A stretch of DNA of 64,000 bases from Streptomyces sp. NBC_01465 (GTDB taxonomy: Bacteria > Actinomycetota > Actinomycetes > Streptomycetales > Streptomycetaceae): NCBI RefSeq assembly GCF_036227325.1, contig NZ_CP109467.1:124001-188000 (forward strand), read 5' to 3'. Made by a program: the position numbers and the translations under genes. Positions 49,482 to 58,159 of this stretch are shown in pieces; the first letter of the stretch is position 1, and each line of letters starts with the position of its first letter. The notes under the pieces were generated by a model. That model saw only the letters and a program-made list of their open reading frames with translations, was not told the origin of the DNA and ran no database searches.

Positions 49482-49655
49482 ACGAAGGAACCGCCAAGAA
49501 CCGGCCCAACCCCCCTTTCTTCGTTGAAGAGTTGAAGGGAAGGGGGGATTCATGACGTGCAGCGATGCAATCCGGCCACGTACCTCTACAGGACCTTAAA
49601 GCAGTCCCTGCACGACTCTTGACCCCGGCAGTGCGCGCGGGCCAGCATCTGGCCA

Positions 49656-49673
49656 CTGGAGAGCGCTCTCCAG
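49656..49673. promoter_or_regulatory. 18-bp perfect palindrome (LacI-type)
   Basis: CTGGAGAGCGCTCTCCAG, self-complementary, 35 bp before ATG 49708. The GAGAGCGCTCTC core resembles operators of LacI-type sugar repressors in Streptomyces. Confidence 0.6.
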
Positions 49674-49707
49674 ATGTGTTCCTCCCCCAATCGAGGAGAA
49701 CAGCCCC

Positions 49708-51906
49708 ATGCGCACAACTCCCGCACAGTTCGCGCCCCCTCCCCACAGACCCGCCTCCGCCCCGCGCCGGGGGCTCGCCGGCGCCGTGGTCACCGCCCTG
49801 GTCGCAGCCCTGCTGCTCTTCGTCCCCGCCGCCGCGTCGCACGCGGCCGCTCCCGTACTCCTCTCCCAGGGGAAGCCCGCCACCGCGTCGTCGCTGGAGG
49901 GCGCGGGCTACCCCGCCTCCGCGGCCGTCGACGGCAATACGACGGGCACCCGCTGGGCCAGCGCCTTCTCCGACCCGCAGTGGATCCAGATCGACCTCGG
50001 CGCCAGCGCATCCGTCAGCCAGGTCGTGCTGAAGTGGGAGGCCGCGTACGCGAAGGCGTACCGCATCGAGTTCTCCACCGACGCCGGTTCATGGACGACG
50101 GCGTACTCGACGACCACGGGTGCAGGCGGCACCGAGACGCTCAATGTCTCGGGCTCGGCACGCTACGTCCGGATGTACGGCACGACCCGCGCCACCGGAT
50201 ACGGCTACTCCCTCTGGGAGTTCCAGGTGTACGGGACCGCCGGTGACGGCGGCGGCCCCACCATCCCCGGCGGGGGCGACCTCGGCCCGAACGTGCTGGT
50301 CTTCGACCCCTCGACCCCCAACATCCAGGCCACGGTGGACGATGTCTTCCACCAGCAGGAGTCGGCGCAGTTCGGCACGGCCCGCAAGGCGCTGCTCTTC
50401 AAGCCGGGCACGTACAACAACATCAACGCCCAGATCGGCTTCTACACCTCGATCGCGGGTCTCGGCCTCAACCCCGACGACACGACCTTCAACGGTGATG
50501 TGACCGTCGACGCGGGCTGGTTCAACGGCAACGCCACCCAGAACTTCTGGCGCTCCGCGGAGAACCTGGCCCTCAACCCGGTCAGCGGGACCGACCGCTG
50601 GGCCGTCTCGCAGGCCGCACCGTTCCGCAGGATGCACGTCAAGGGCGGACTGAACCTGGCGCCGTCCGGCTACGGCTGGGCGAGCGGCGGCTACATCGCC
50701 GACAGCAAGATCGACGGTTCCGTCGGCAACTACTCGCAGCAGCAGTGGTACACCCGCGACAGTTCGATCGGCGGCTTCTCCAACGGCGTCTGGAACCAGG
50801 TGTTCTCCGGCGTCCAGGGCGCGCCCGCGCAGGCCTTCCCGAACCCGCCGTACACGACGCTCGACTCCACCCCGGTCTCCCGCGAGAAGCCCTTCCTCTA
50901 CCTGGACGGCAACGACTACAAGGTGTTCGTCCCCGCCAAGCGCACCAATGCGCGCGGCGTTTCGTGGGGCGGCACCCCGCAGGGCACGTCGATCCCGCTG
51001 AGCCAGTTCTACGTCGTGAAGGCGGGCGCCACCGCGGCCACCATCAACGCCGCGCTGGCCCAGGGTCTCAACCTGCTCTTCACACCCGGCGTTTACCACG
51101 TCGACCAGACGATCACCGTCAACCGCGCCAACACGGTCGTCCTGGGCCTCGGCCTCGCGACGATCATCCCCGACAACGGTGTGACGGCGATGAAGGTCGC
51201 CGACGTGGACGGCGTGAAGCTGGCCGGATTCCTCATCGACGCCGGCCCGGTCAACTCCCCGACGCTGCTGCAGGTCGGCCCGGCCGGTTCGTCCGCGAGC
51301 CACGCGGACAACCCGACCACCGTGCAGGACGTCTTCGTCCGCATCGGCGGCGCGGGCGCCGGCAAGGCCACCACCAGCATGGAGATCAACAGCAACAACA
51401 CGATCATCGACCACACCTGGCTGTGGCGCGCCGACCACGGCACCGGGGTCGGCTGGGACACCAACCGCGCCGACTACGGGCTCACCGTGAACGGCAACGA
51501 CGTCCTGGCCACAGGGCTGTTCGTCGAGCACTTCAACAAGTACGACGTCCAGTGGAACGGCGAACGCGGCCGGACGATCTTCTTCCAGAACGAGAAGTCG
51601 TACGACGCCCCCAACCAGGCCGCCGTGCAGAACGGCAGCACCCGGGGCTTCGCCGCCTACAAGGTCGCCGACTCCGTGAACACCCACGAGGGCTGGGGCC
51701 TGGGCAGTTACTGCTACTACAACGTGGCGCCCGGCATCATCCAGGACCACGGCTTCGAGGCCCCGGTCAAGGCGGGCGTGAAGTTCCACGACCTGCTCGT
51801 GGTCTCCCTCGGCGGCAACGGGCAGTACGCGCACGTCATCAACAACACCGGTTCGCCCACCTCGGGCACCGGGACGACCCCGTCCAACGTGGTCTCGTTC
51901 CCCTGA
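49708..51906 (+). CDS. Secreted discoidin plus beta-helix protein
   Basis: 732 aa from ATG 49708 (GAGGAG upstream). Signal peptide to about Ala46; then an F5/8-type (discoidin/CBM32-like) domain (~50-180: GKPATASSLEG...RWASAFSDPQWIQIDLG...GYSLWEFQVYG), a Gly/Pro linker and a C-terminal ~530-residue right-handed beta-helix (ATIIPDNGVTAMKV, NNTIIDHTWLWRADHG, FNKYDVQWNGERG). This is like GH55-type or pectate-lyase-type folds. Polysaccharide breakdown is likely, but no substrate can be read. Confidence 0.8.
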   Translation: MRTTPAQFAPPPHRPASAPRRGLAGAVVTALVAALLLFVPAAASHAAAPVLLSQGKPATASSLEGAGYPASAAVDGNTTGTRWASAFSDPQWIQIDLGASASVSQVVLKWEAAYAKAYRIEFSTDAGSWTTAYSTTTGAGGTETLNVSGSARYVRMYGTTRATGYGYSLWEFQVYGTAGDGGGPTIPGGGDLGPNVLVFDPSTPNIQATVDDVFHQQESAQFGTARKALLFKPGTYNNINAQIGFYTSIAGLGLNPDDTTFNGDVTVDAGWFNGNATQNFWRSAENLALNPVSGTDRWAVSQAAPFRRMHVKGGLNLAPSGYGWASGGYIADSKIDGSVGNYSQQQWYTRDSSIGGFSNGVWNQVFSGVQGAPAQAFPNPPYTTLDSTPVSREKPFLYLDGNDYKVFVPAKRTNARGVSWGGTPQGTSIPLSQFYVVKAGATAATINAALAQGLNLLFTPGVYHVDQTITVNRANTVVLGLGLATIIPDNGVTAMKVADVDGVKLAGFLIDAGPVNSPTLLQVGPAGSSASHADNPTTVQDVFVRIGGAGAGKATTSMEINSNNTIIDHTWLWRADHGTGVGWDTNRADYGLTVNGNDVLATGLFVEHFNKYDVQWNGERGRTIFFQNEKSYDAPNQAAVQNGSTRGFAAYKVADSVNTHEGWGLGSYCYYNVAPGIIQDHGFEAPVKAGVKFHDLLVVSLGGNGQYAHVINNTGSPTSGTGTTPSNVVSFP

Positions 51907-51924
51907 TCACCCTCCCCAGGCAGA

Positions 51925-51954
51925 GCGCTCTCCCGCCGCTGGGCGGGAGAGCGC
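51925..51954. terminator. Hairpin between the two carbohydrate-active genes
   Basis: Perfect 13-bp stem (GCGCTCTCCCGCC / GGCGGGAGAGCGC), 4-nt loop, 19 nt after the stop. The left arm also carries AGAGCGCTCT, part of the palindrome motif at 49656, so it may double as operator. Confidence 0.65.
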
Positions 51955-51984
51955 CCCTCCCCCACTTCTCCGCCAGGAGCCCCT

Positions 51985-54159
51985 GTGCACAGACCACCCG
52001 CAGTGGTGTCCGGAAGACCCCGGACCCTTCCTCTGATCCTCACCCTCGGCGCCCTGCTCGCGTCGATGCTCACCTTCATGTCCGCCCCTCGCGCGGCAGC
52101 GGCCGACTCCCTGCTCTCCCAGGGCAAGCCCGCCACCGCCTCCTCGACCGAAGGCGCGGGTTACGCGGCGTCCCTCGCCGTCGACGGCGATCTGACCGGC
52201 ACCCGCTGGGCGAGCGCCTGGTCCGACCCGCAGTGGCTCCAGGTCGACCTCGGCCAGAGCTACAACCTCAGCCGTGCCGTGCTCACTTGGGAGGGCGCCT
52301 ACGGCAAGGGCTACCAGATCCAGGCCTCCGACAACGGCACGGACTGGCGCACCGTCAGCACTGTGACCAACGGCGACGGCGGCACCGACGACCTCGCGCT
52401 CTCCGGCTCCGGACGGTACGTACGGATGTACGGAACCGTCCGCCCCGGCGGATACGGCTACTCCCTCTGGGAGTTCCAGGTGTACGGATCGGGCGGCGGC
52501 ACCACTCCCCCGCCCACCGGAGCGGTCGCGGTGACCGGCACGCAGGGGAACTGGCAGCTCAAGGTCGGCGGGCAGCCGTACACCGTCAAGGGGTTGACCT
52601 GGGGTCCCTCGGTCGCCGACGCACCCAAGTACATGCCCGACGTGAAGTCGATGGGCGCCAACACCATCCGCACCTGGGGCACCGACGGCACCACCAAGCC
52701 GCTGCTCGACTCGGCGGCCGCCAACGGCATCAAGGTCATCAACGGTTTCTGGCTGCAGCCCGGCGGCGGTCCCGGCAGCGGCGGATGCGTCAACTACGTC
52801 ACCGACACCACGTACAAGAACAACTCGCTGACCGAGTTCGCCAAGTGGGTCGACGCCTACAAGAGCCACCCCGCGACGCTGATGTGGAACGTCGGCAACG
52901 AGTCGGTCCTCGGTCTGCAGAACTGCTACAGCGGCGCCGAGCTGGAGAACCAGCGCAACGCCTACACGTCCTTCGTGAACGACGTCGCCAAGAAGATCCA
53001 CTCGATCGACCCCGACCACCCGGTCACCTCGACCGACGCCTGGACCGGCGCCTGGCCCTACTACAAGCGCAACGCCCCCGACCTCGACCTGTACTCGATG
53101 AACTCCTACAACAAGGTCTGCGACGTACGCACCGACTGGCAGGCCGGCGGCTACACCAAGCCGTACATCATCACCGAGACGGGTCCCGCCGGTGAGTGGG
53201 AGGTGCCGAACGACGTGAACGGCGTCCCCGACGAGCCGACCGACGTCCAGAAGGCCGCCGGTTACACCAAGGCGTGGAACTGCATCACCGGGCACGCGGG
53301 CGTCGCGCTGGGCGGGACGCTCTTCCACTACGGCACCGAGCACGACTTCGGCGGCGTGTGGTTCAACCTGATCTCCGGAGACCTGCGCCGGCTGTCTTAC
53401 TACGCCGTGAAGAAGGCCTATGCAGGTTCGACGGCCGGGGACAACACCCCTCCGGTGATCTCCAACATGACGGTCACGCCCGCGACTTCGGCCCCGGCCG
53501 GAAAGGAGTTCACCGTCCAGGCGAACATCAGCGACCCGGACAACGACACGATCACCAACAAGATCTTCCTCAGCGGCAACTACGCCAACGGCGAGAAGGC
53601 CTTGGTACCGGCAACCTGGCGCTCCACCGGCAACGGCACCTTCGCCGTCACCGCGCCGGAGAAGCTGGGAGTCTGGAAGGTCTACATCCAGTCGGAGGAC
53701 GGGCACGGCAACGCGGGCATCGAGACCAAGTCCGTGAAGGTCGTGGCACCGCCCGTCTCCGGCACCGATCTGGCGCTCGGCCGGCCGACCACCGCGTCCT
53801 CGTACCAGACGGACCCGACGGGCGGCTGCCCGTGCACCCCGGCGATGGCCACGGACGGCAACGGTTCCTCGCGCTGGGCCAGCGACTGGAGCGACCCGCA
53901 GTGGATCCAGGTGGACCTCGGTTCGTCAAAGACGATCCGCCAGCTCCAGCTGGTCTGGGATCCGGCCTACGGCAAGTCGTACGAGGTGCAGGTCTCGGAC
54001 GACGGCACCAACTGGCGGTCCGCGTACTCCACCACGACCGGCAACGGTGACGTCGACTCGATCGCCGTCAACGCGTCGGGGCGGTACGTGCGGCTGAACC
54101 TGACCGCACGCGGCACGGGTTGGGGATACTCGCTCTACCAGTTCGGCGTCTACAGCTGA
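51985..54159 (+). CDS. Secreted GH2-type glycosidase with two discoidin-like domains
   Basis: 724 aa from GTG 51985 (AGGAG upstream). Signal peptide to about Ala40; F5/8-type domain (~43-168); TIM barrel (~180-475) with acid/base Glu306 in WNVGNES and nucleophile Glu398 in IITETG; an Ig-like module (~490-585); and a second F5/8-type domain (~590-724). The N-terminal discoidin part strongly resembles that of the upstream protein, so the two likely bind the same polymer. Confidence 0.82.
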   Translation: MHRPPAVVSGRPRTLPLILTLGALLASMLTFMSAPRAAAADSLLSQGKPATASSTEGAGYAASLAVDGDLTGTRWASAWSDPQWLQVDLGQSYNLSRAVLTWEGAYGKGYQIQASDNGTDWRTVSTVTNGDGGTDDLALSGSGRYVRMYGTVRPGGYGYSLWEFQVYGSGGGTTPPPTGAVAVTGTQGNWQLKVGGQPYTVKGLTWGPSVADAPKYMPDVKSMGANTIRTWGTDGTTKPLLDSAAANGIKVINGFWLQPGGGPGSGGCVNYVTDTTYKNNSLTEFAKWVDAYKSHPATLMWNVGNESVLGLQNCYSGAELENQRNAYTSFVNDVAKKIHSIDPDHPVTSTDAWTGAWPYYKRNAPDLDLYSMNSYNKVCDVRTDWQAGGYTKPYIITETGPAGEWEVPNDVNGVPDEPTDVQKAAGYTKAWNCITGHAGVALGGTLFHYGTEHDFGGVWFNLISGDLRRLSYYAVKKAYAGSTAGDNTPPVISNMTVTPATSAPAGKEFTVQANISDPDNDTITNKIFLSGNYANGEKALVPATWRSTGNGTFAVTAPEKLGVWKVYIQSEDGHGNAGIETKSVKVVAPPVSGTDLALGRPTTASSYQTDPTGGCPCTPAMATDGNGSSRWASDWSDPQWIQVDLGSSKTIRQLQLVWDPAYGKSYEVQVSDDGTNWRSAYSTTTGNGDVDSIAVNASGRYVRLNLTARGTGWGYSLYQFGVYS

Positions 54160-54181
54160 CGCACCGGTCTCCGGTGCGCAG

Positions 54182-54213
54182 GCGGAGCCGTCGCCCGGCG
54201 GCGACGGCTCCGC
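54182..54213. terminator. Hairpin terminator
   Basis: Perfect 14-bp stem (GCGGAGCCGTCGCC / GGCGACGGCTCCGC), 4-nt loop, followed by a T-rich run; between convergent genes. Confidence 0.75.
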
Positions 54214-54231
54214 GTTCTTCTCCCGCGCAGG

Positions 54232-55689
54232 TCAGGCCTGGACCGTGGCCTGTTCCGGGGCGGGGCTGGTGCCGTCCTTCTCGCTGTCGGCCGCCGCGTT
54301 CCGTACGGCCGGGATGAGCGCCGCGATCGCCGCGGCGACCAGGGCGACGCCGCAGCCGAGCATCAGCCCCGTACGGAAGCCGTTCTCGGAGGTGAAGCTG
54401 TGGCCGCCGACGGTGACGGTCATGTGCGAGAGGACCACACCGATGACAGCGGCACCGACCGAGGTGCCGAGCGCGCGCATCAGCGTGTTGAACCCGTTGG
54501 CGGCGGCGGTCTCGGTGAGCGGGACCGAGCTCATGATGAGTGCGGGCATCGCACCGTACGCAAGGCCCACGCCACTGCTGGTCACCATGGACACCAGCAT
54601 CAGCCCCCAGGCGGAGCCCATCAGCGCCAGCGAGAGACCGTAGCCGCCCGCGACGACCAGGACGCCGGAGACCAGGGTGAACTTCGGGCCGCGGGCGTCG
54701 GTGAGTTTTCCGCCGAGCGGGGAGACGATCATCATCATGAGGCCGCCGGGCGCCATCCAGAGGCCGGACGCGAGCATCGACTGACCCAGGCCGTAGCCGG
54801 TGGCCGAAGGGAACTGCAGCAGCTGAGGCGTGATCAGCATGCTGGCGTACATGCCGAAGCCGACGAAGACCGAGGCGAGATTGGTCATCAGAACGCGCGG
54901 GCGGGCGGTGGTGCGCAGGTCGACCAGCGGGTCCCTGGTCCGCAGCTCCCACAGGCCCCAGGCGACCAGCACCACGACGGCGGCGGCGAACAGACCGAGC
55001 GTGGTGGCCGAACCCCAGCCCCAGTCGGCGCCCTTGGAGACGGCGAGCAGCAGACAGACCAGACCGGCACCGAGGCCGAGTGCGCCGAGCACGTCGAAGC
55101 GCTGGCCCTTGGCGCCGGCCGGCACGTCGGGGATCAGGAACCAGATCAGCAGGGCGACCACCGTGGCCAGACCGGCGGAGCCCCAGAAGAGGACGCGCCA
55201 GCTCGCGTACTGGGCGACCGCGGCGGCGATCGGCAGGCCGAGGGCACCGCCGATTCCCATCGAGGCGCTGACCAGTGCGATGGAGGAGCTGAGCTTCTCC
55301 GCGGGGACCACGTCACGCAGGAGCGCGATGCCCAGCGGCAGCATGCCCATGCCCATCCCCTGCAGACCGCGCCCGACGATCATCGGGACGACGGACGAGG
55401 AGAGCGCGCACACCACGGAGCCGGCCACCAGCGGCACGGCGCACACCAGAAGCATCCGGCGCTTGCCGAGCATGTCGCCCAGTCGCCCCGAGACCGGCAC
55501 GCAGACGGCCGACACCAGCAGGGTCGCGGTGATCACCCACGCGGCGTTCGACGGCGTCGTGTTCAGGATCTGCGGCAGCTCCGCGATGAGCGGGGTGACC
55601 AGGGTCTGCATGATGGCCGCCGTCGTGCCGGCGAAAGCCAGCGTGGCGACTATCGCGCCTGCGCGGTCTGATGGCTGGGGGGCACCCAT
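54232..55689 (-). CDS. MFS exporter, DHA2-like
   Basis: 485 aa from ATG 55689 (GAGGAG upstream). Fourteen-segment type: TTPSNAAWVITATLLVSAVCVPVSGRLGDMLGKRRMLL with motif A. Divergent from the MarR gene; the shared region has a palindrome, so it is probably repressed by that regulator and induced by its substrate. Confidence 0.9.
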   Translation of the reverse strand: MGAPQPSDRAGAIVATLAFAGTTAAIMQTLVTPLIAELPQILNTTPSNAAWVITATLLVSAVCVPVSGRLGDMLGKRRMLLVCAVPLVAGSVVCALSSSVVPMIVGRGLQGMGMGMLPLGIALLRDVVPAEKLSSSIALVSASMGIGGALGLPIAAAVAQYASWRVLFWGSAGLATVVALLIWFLIPDVPAGAKGQRFDVLGALGLGAGLVCLLLAVSKGADWGWGSATTLGLFAAAVVVLVAWGLWELRTRDPLVDLRTTARPRVLMTNLASVFVGFGMYASMLITPQLLQFPSATGYGLGQSMLASGLWMAPGGLMMMIVSPLGGKLTDARGPKFTLVSGVLVVAGGYGLSLALMGSAWGLMLVSMVTSSGVGLAYGAMPALIMSSVPLTETAAANGFNTLMRALGTSVGAAVIGVVLSHMTVTVGGHSFTSENGFRTGLMLGCGVALVAAAIAALIPAVRNAAADSEKDGTSPAPEQATVQA

Positions 55690-55739
55690 CCGGGACTCCT
55701 CGGGTGTTCGTCGGGGCGAGCTCGTGCATCGTACATGCC

Positions 55740-55756
55740 ATGTGCACTGTGCACAT
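55740..55756. promoter_or_regulatory. MarR-type operator
   Basis: ATGTGCACTGTGCACAT: 8-bp arms around one base, between the divergent exporter and MarR genes (40-51 nt from each start). Confidence 0.7.
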
Positions 55757-55795
55757 CACATGTCCCCTGCACAGGCCTGTGAGAGGATCGGCCCC

Positions 55796-56251
55796 ATGAT
55801 CAGGCCCACGCATGAGGTCGAGTACGAACAGATGCTCCTCAGCCGCCACGGCCTCCTGCAGAACAAGGGCGGCCGCCGCAAGGACGGCCTGATGGACCGC
55901 AGCGCCTACATCCTGCTCAGCCGCGTCCGCGTCCAGGGGCCGATGTCGATCGGCGAGTTGAGCGACGCCTTCGGACTCGACGCCTCCACGCTCAACCGGC
56001 AGACCGCGGCGGCGATGCGCGCCGGGCTCGTGGAGCGCATCGCCGACCCCGGGGGCGGCATGGCACGGAAGTTCCGGATCACCGACGAGGGCGCACGCAT
56101 GCTCGACGAGGAGCGCGAGGGCCTCGTCCACTCACTGGAACAGGTCATGGCCGACTGGTCGGACGAGGACATCGCCGGATTCGCCTCGTACCTGCGGCGC
56201 TTCAACACCGACATCGAACGGCTCGGCGGCCGTCCCTGGCCGCGCCCTTAG
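55796..56251 (+). CDS. MarR-family repressor
   Basis: 151 aa from ATG 55796. Winged helix (MSIGELSDAFGLDASTLNRQTAAAMRAGLVERIADPGGGMARKFRITDEG). Divergent from the exporter. Represses it until a ligand is bound; this follows the common MarR-exporter pairing. Confidence 0.9.
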   Translation: MIRPTHEVEYEQMLLSRHGLLQNKGGRRKDGLMDRSAYILLSRVRVQGPMSIGELSDAFGLDASTLNRQTAAAMRAGLVERIADPGGGMARKFRITDEGARMLDEEREGLVHSLEQVMADWSDEDIAGFASYLRRFNTDIERLGGRPWPRP

Positions 56252-56432
56252 CCCTGCGCGAAGGTGCGGAGCCGGGGTTCTTGCGTTGCGATGGCCGAAG
56301 GAGAGACGCGCTCCGGCCACGCCTCCGCCGTGCGCCGTACGCGCTCCCGGACGGCACGAAGAGGTGGTTTGCCCCATACCTGCCACAGCGCCGGTCATGC
56401 GCCTCCTGAGGAACTCGGCAAGGAGCAGAGCC

Positions 56433-56639
56433 ATGAGCGAACGATGCGAGGGTGTCGTGGAGTACTTCAACCGCAAGGAGGGCTACGGATTCATCGTTCC
56501 CTTCGAGCAGAACGACAGGCTGTATGTGCGACGCGCGGACATCGAGGGACCCACCAAAACCCTGTCCGAGGGCCAGCACGTGTCGTTCACCGTCGAACTC
56601 GGCCAGGGGCGCTGCGAAGCGCGCACCGTACGCCCTTGA
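56433..56639 (+). CDS. Cold-shock-domain-like small protein
   Basis: 68 aa from ATG 56433 (AAGGAG upstream). OB-fold cold-shock pattern: an EGVVEYFNRKEGYGFIVP start (RNP1-like), then RLYVRRADIEG where cold-shock proteins have VFVHxS (RNP2), and a GQHVSFTVELGQGRCEARTV end. RNP1 is kept but RNP2 is altered, so nucleic-acid binding may differ. Confidence 0.75.
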   Translation: MSERCEGVVEYFNRKEGYGFIVPFEQNDRLYVRRADIEGPTKTLSEGQHVSFTVELGQGRCEARTVRP

Positions 56640-56703
56640 ATGCGGGCAACACGGCTATTCTGCTTGCTACTTGAGGTCGAATGAGACGTTGAGTGGGGGC
56701 ACC

Positions 56704-58050
56704 ATGGCGCCGGAAGCGCAAAAGGGCCAGCTCATCGGCGGCCGCTATCGGCTCGTGCACACCCTGGGATCCGGGGGCATGGGGCGCGTATGGAGAGCTC
56801 ACGACGAGCAGCTCGACACCCACGTCGCGATCAAGGAACTGTTCCTGCCCGCGGTGATGTCGCCCGCCGACCGGGCGGACCGGCTGGAGCGCGCCGTACG
56901 GGAGGCCCGCAACGCGGCCAGGCTGCGCGACCATCCCCATATCGTCACCGTCCATGACGTGCTGACCGTGGACGGGATCCCGTGGATCGTGATGCAGCTC
57001 GTCCCCGGAGCCACTCTGCAGGAGCACCTGCGCAAGCACGGGCCGCTTTCGGTGGACGCCACGGCGGAGGTCGCGACGGCGCTCCTGCGGGCGCTTCGGG
57101 CAGCGCACGCGGAGGGGATCGTGCACCGTGACGTCAAACCGGCGAATGTGCTGGTGACCGACGACCGCCGAGTCCTGCTCAGCGATTTCGGGATCGCCGT
57201 CAACTCGGCGGACAGAGGGCTGACCGAAGCCGGGGTCGTCATTGGCTCGCCTTCGTATCTGGCGCCGGAGCGGGCTCGTGGACTGAAGGGCGACGCCTCT
57301 AGCGATCTGTTCTCCCTCGGAGCGACGCTGTACGAGGCCGTCGAAGGCGTCTCGCCCTTCCTCCGGGCGAGCCAGGCCGGATCGCAGTACGCCGTGGTGC
57401 ACGAGCCGGCCCCGCCGATGCTCCGCGCAGGCCGGCTGGCGGCTCTGATCAGCGGGCTGCTGGAGAAGGAGCCGGGGAACAGGCTGACGATTCCCCGGGC
57501 GGTGGAGCTTCTCGCACCTCCCCCGCCGATGCCCCGGTTCGCGCCGGCGCCGACGGCCGCGCGACCGGCCCCGGAGCAACCGGCCCCGCTCCCCGTCCCT
57601 CGGCCGCCCGCGCCGGCCCGCAGGCATCGGCACCCCCTGTCCCGTCGGGTGTGGGTGGTGTCGCTCGCAGCGGCCCTTGTGGTGATCGGCGGTCTGTACG
57701 GCGGCTACCGGTGGACGCAGGCCCAGTACTACGTCGGCGCCAACAACGGACACGTCGCACTGTTCGGCGGCATCAAGCAGAACGTGGCCGGGGTCTCCCT
57801 CTCGAAGGTGAAGAAGGACCACCCCGAGATCGAGCTCAAGTACTTGCCCCTGTATCAGCGGCAGCAGGTCGGCAACACCATCTCGGTGGACGGCCCGGCC
57901 GCGGCGCGCGCGAAGATCGATGAGCTCGCCACCCAGGCGTCGGCGTGCAAGAAGGCCGAGCAGCGCAGGTCTTCTACAGGCAACAGCACGGCCGCGCCCC
58001 GCCTTTCGGAGGCCGAACAGCGGCTCGTCGCGCTGTGCGCGAGCCCGTGA
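56704..58050 (+). CDS. Membrane Ser/Thr protein kinase (PknB type)
   Basis: 448 aa from ATG 56704. Kinase domain ~10-270: glycine loop LGSGGMGRVW, Lys in THVAIKELF, catalytic HRDVKPANV and metal-binding SDFGIAV, APE as SPSYLAPE. Pro-rich linker (~275-315), one membrane segment (VVSLAAALVVIGGLYGGYRW, ~320-338), then an outside domain of ~105 residues that has no PASTA signature. It looks like a signalling kinase with a diverged sensor. Confidence 0.9.
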   Translation: MAPEAQKGQLIGGRYRLVHTLGSGGMGRVWRAHDEQLDTHVAIKELFLPAVMSPADRADRLERAVREARNAARLRDHPHIVTVHDVLTVDGIPWIVMQLVPGATLQEHLRKHGPLSVDATAEVATALLRALRAAHAEGIVHRDVKPANVLVTDDRRVLLSDFGIAVNSADRGLTEAGVVIGSPSYLAPERARGLKGDASSDLFSLGATLYEAVEGVSPFLRASQAGSQYAVVHEPAPPMLRAGRLAALISGLLEKEPGNRLTIPRAVELLAPPPPMPRFAPAPTAARPAPEQPAPLPVPRPPAPARRHRHPLSRRVWVVSLAAALVVIGGLYGGYRWTQAQYYVGANNGHVALFGGIKQNVAGVSLSKVKKDHPEIELKYLPLYQRQQVGNTISVDGPAAARAKIDELATQASACKKAEQRRSSTGNSTAAPRLSEAEQRLVALCASP

Positions 58051-58159
58051 ACCGTCGCGGACAAGGGTTTTCCCCGATGCCGCGCACAGCGCGTGAGGGC
58101 CACTCTTTCGGGCACGCCGGTCCTCCTCCGGCGCACCCCCGCGAAAGGGTCCCTTCCCC

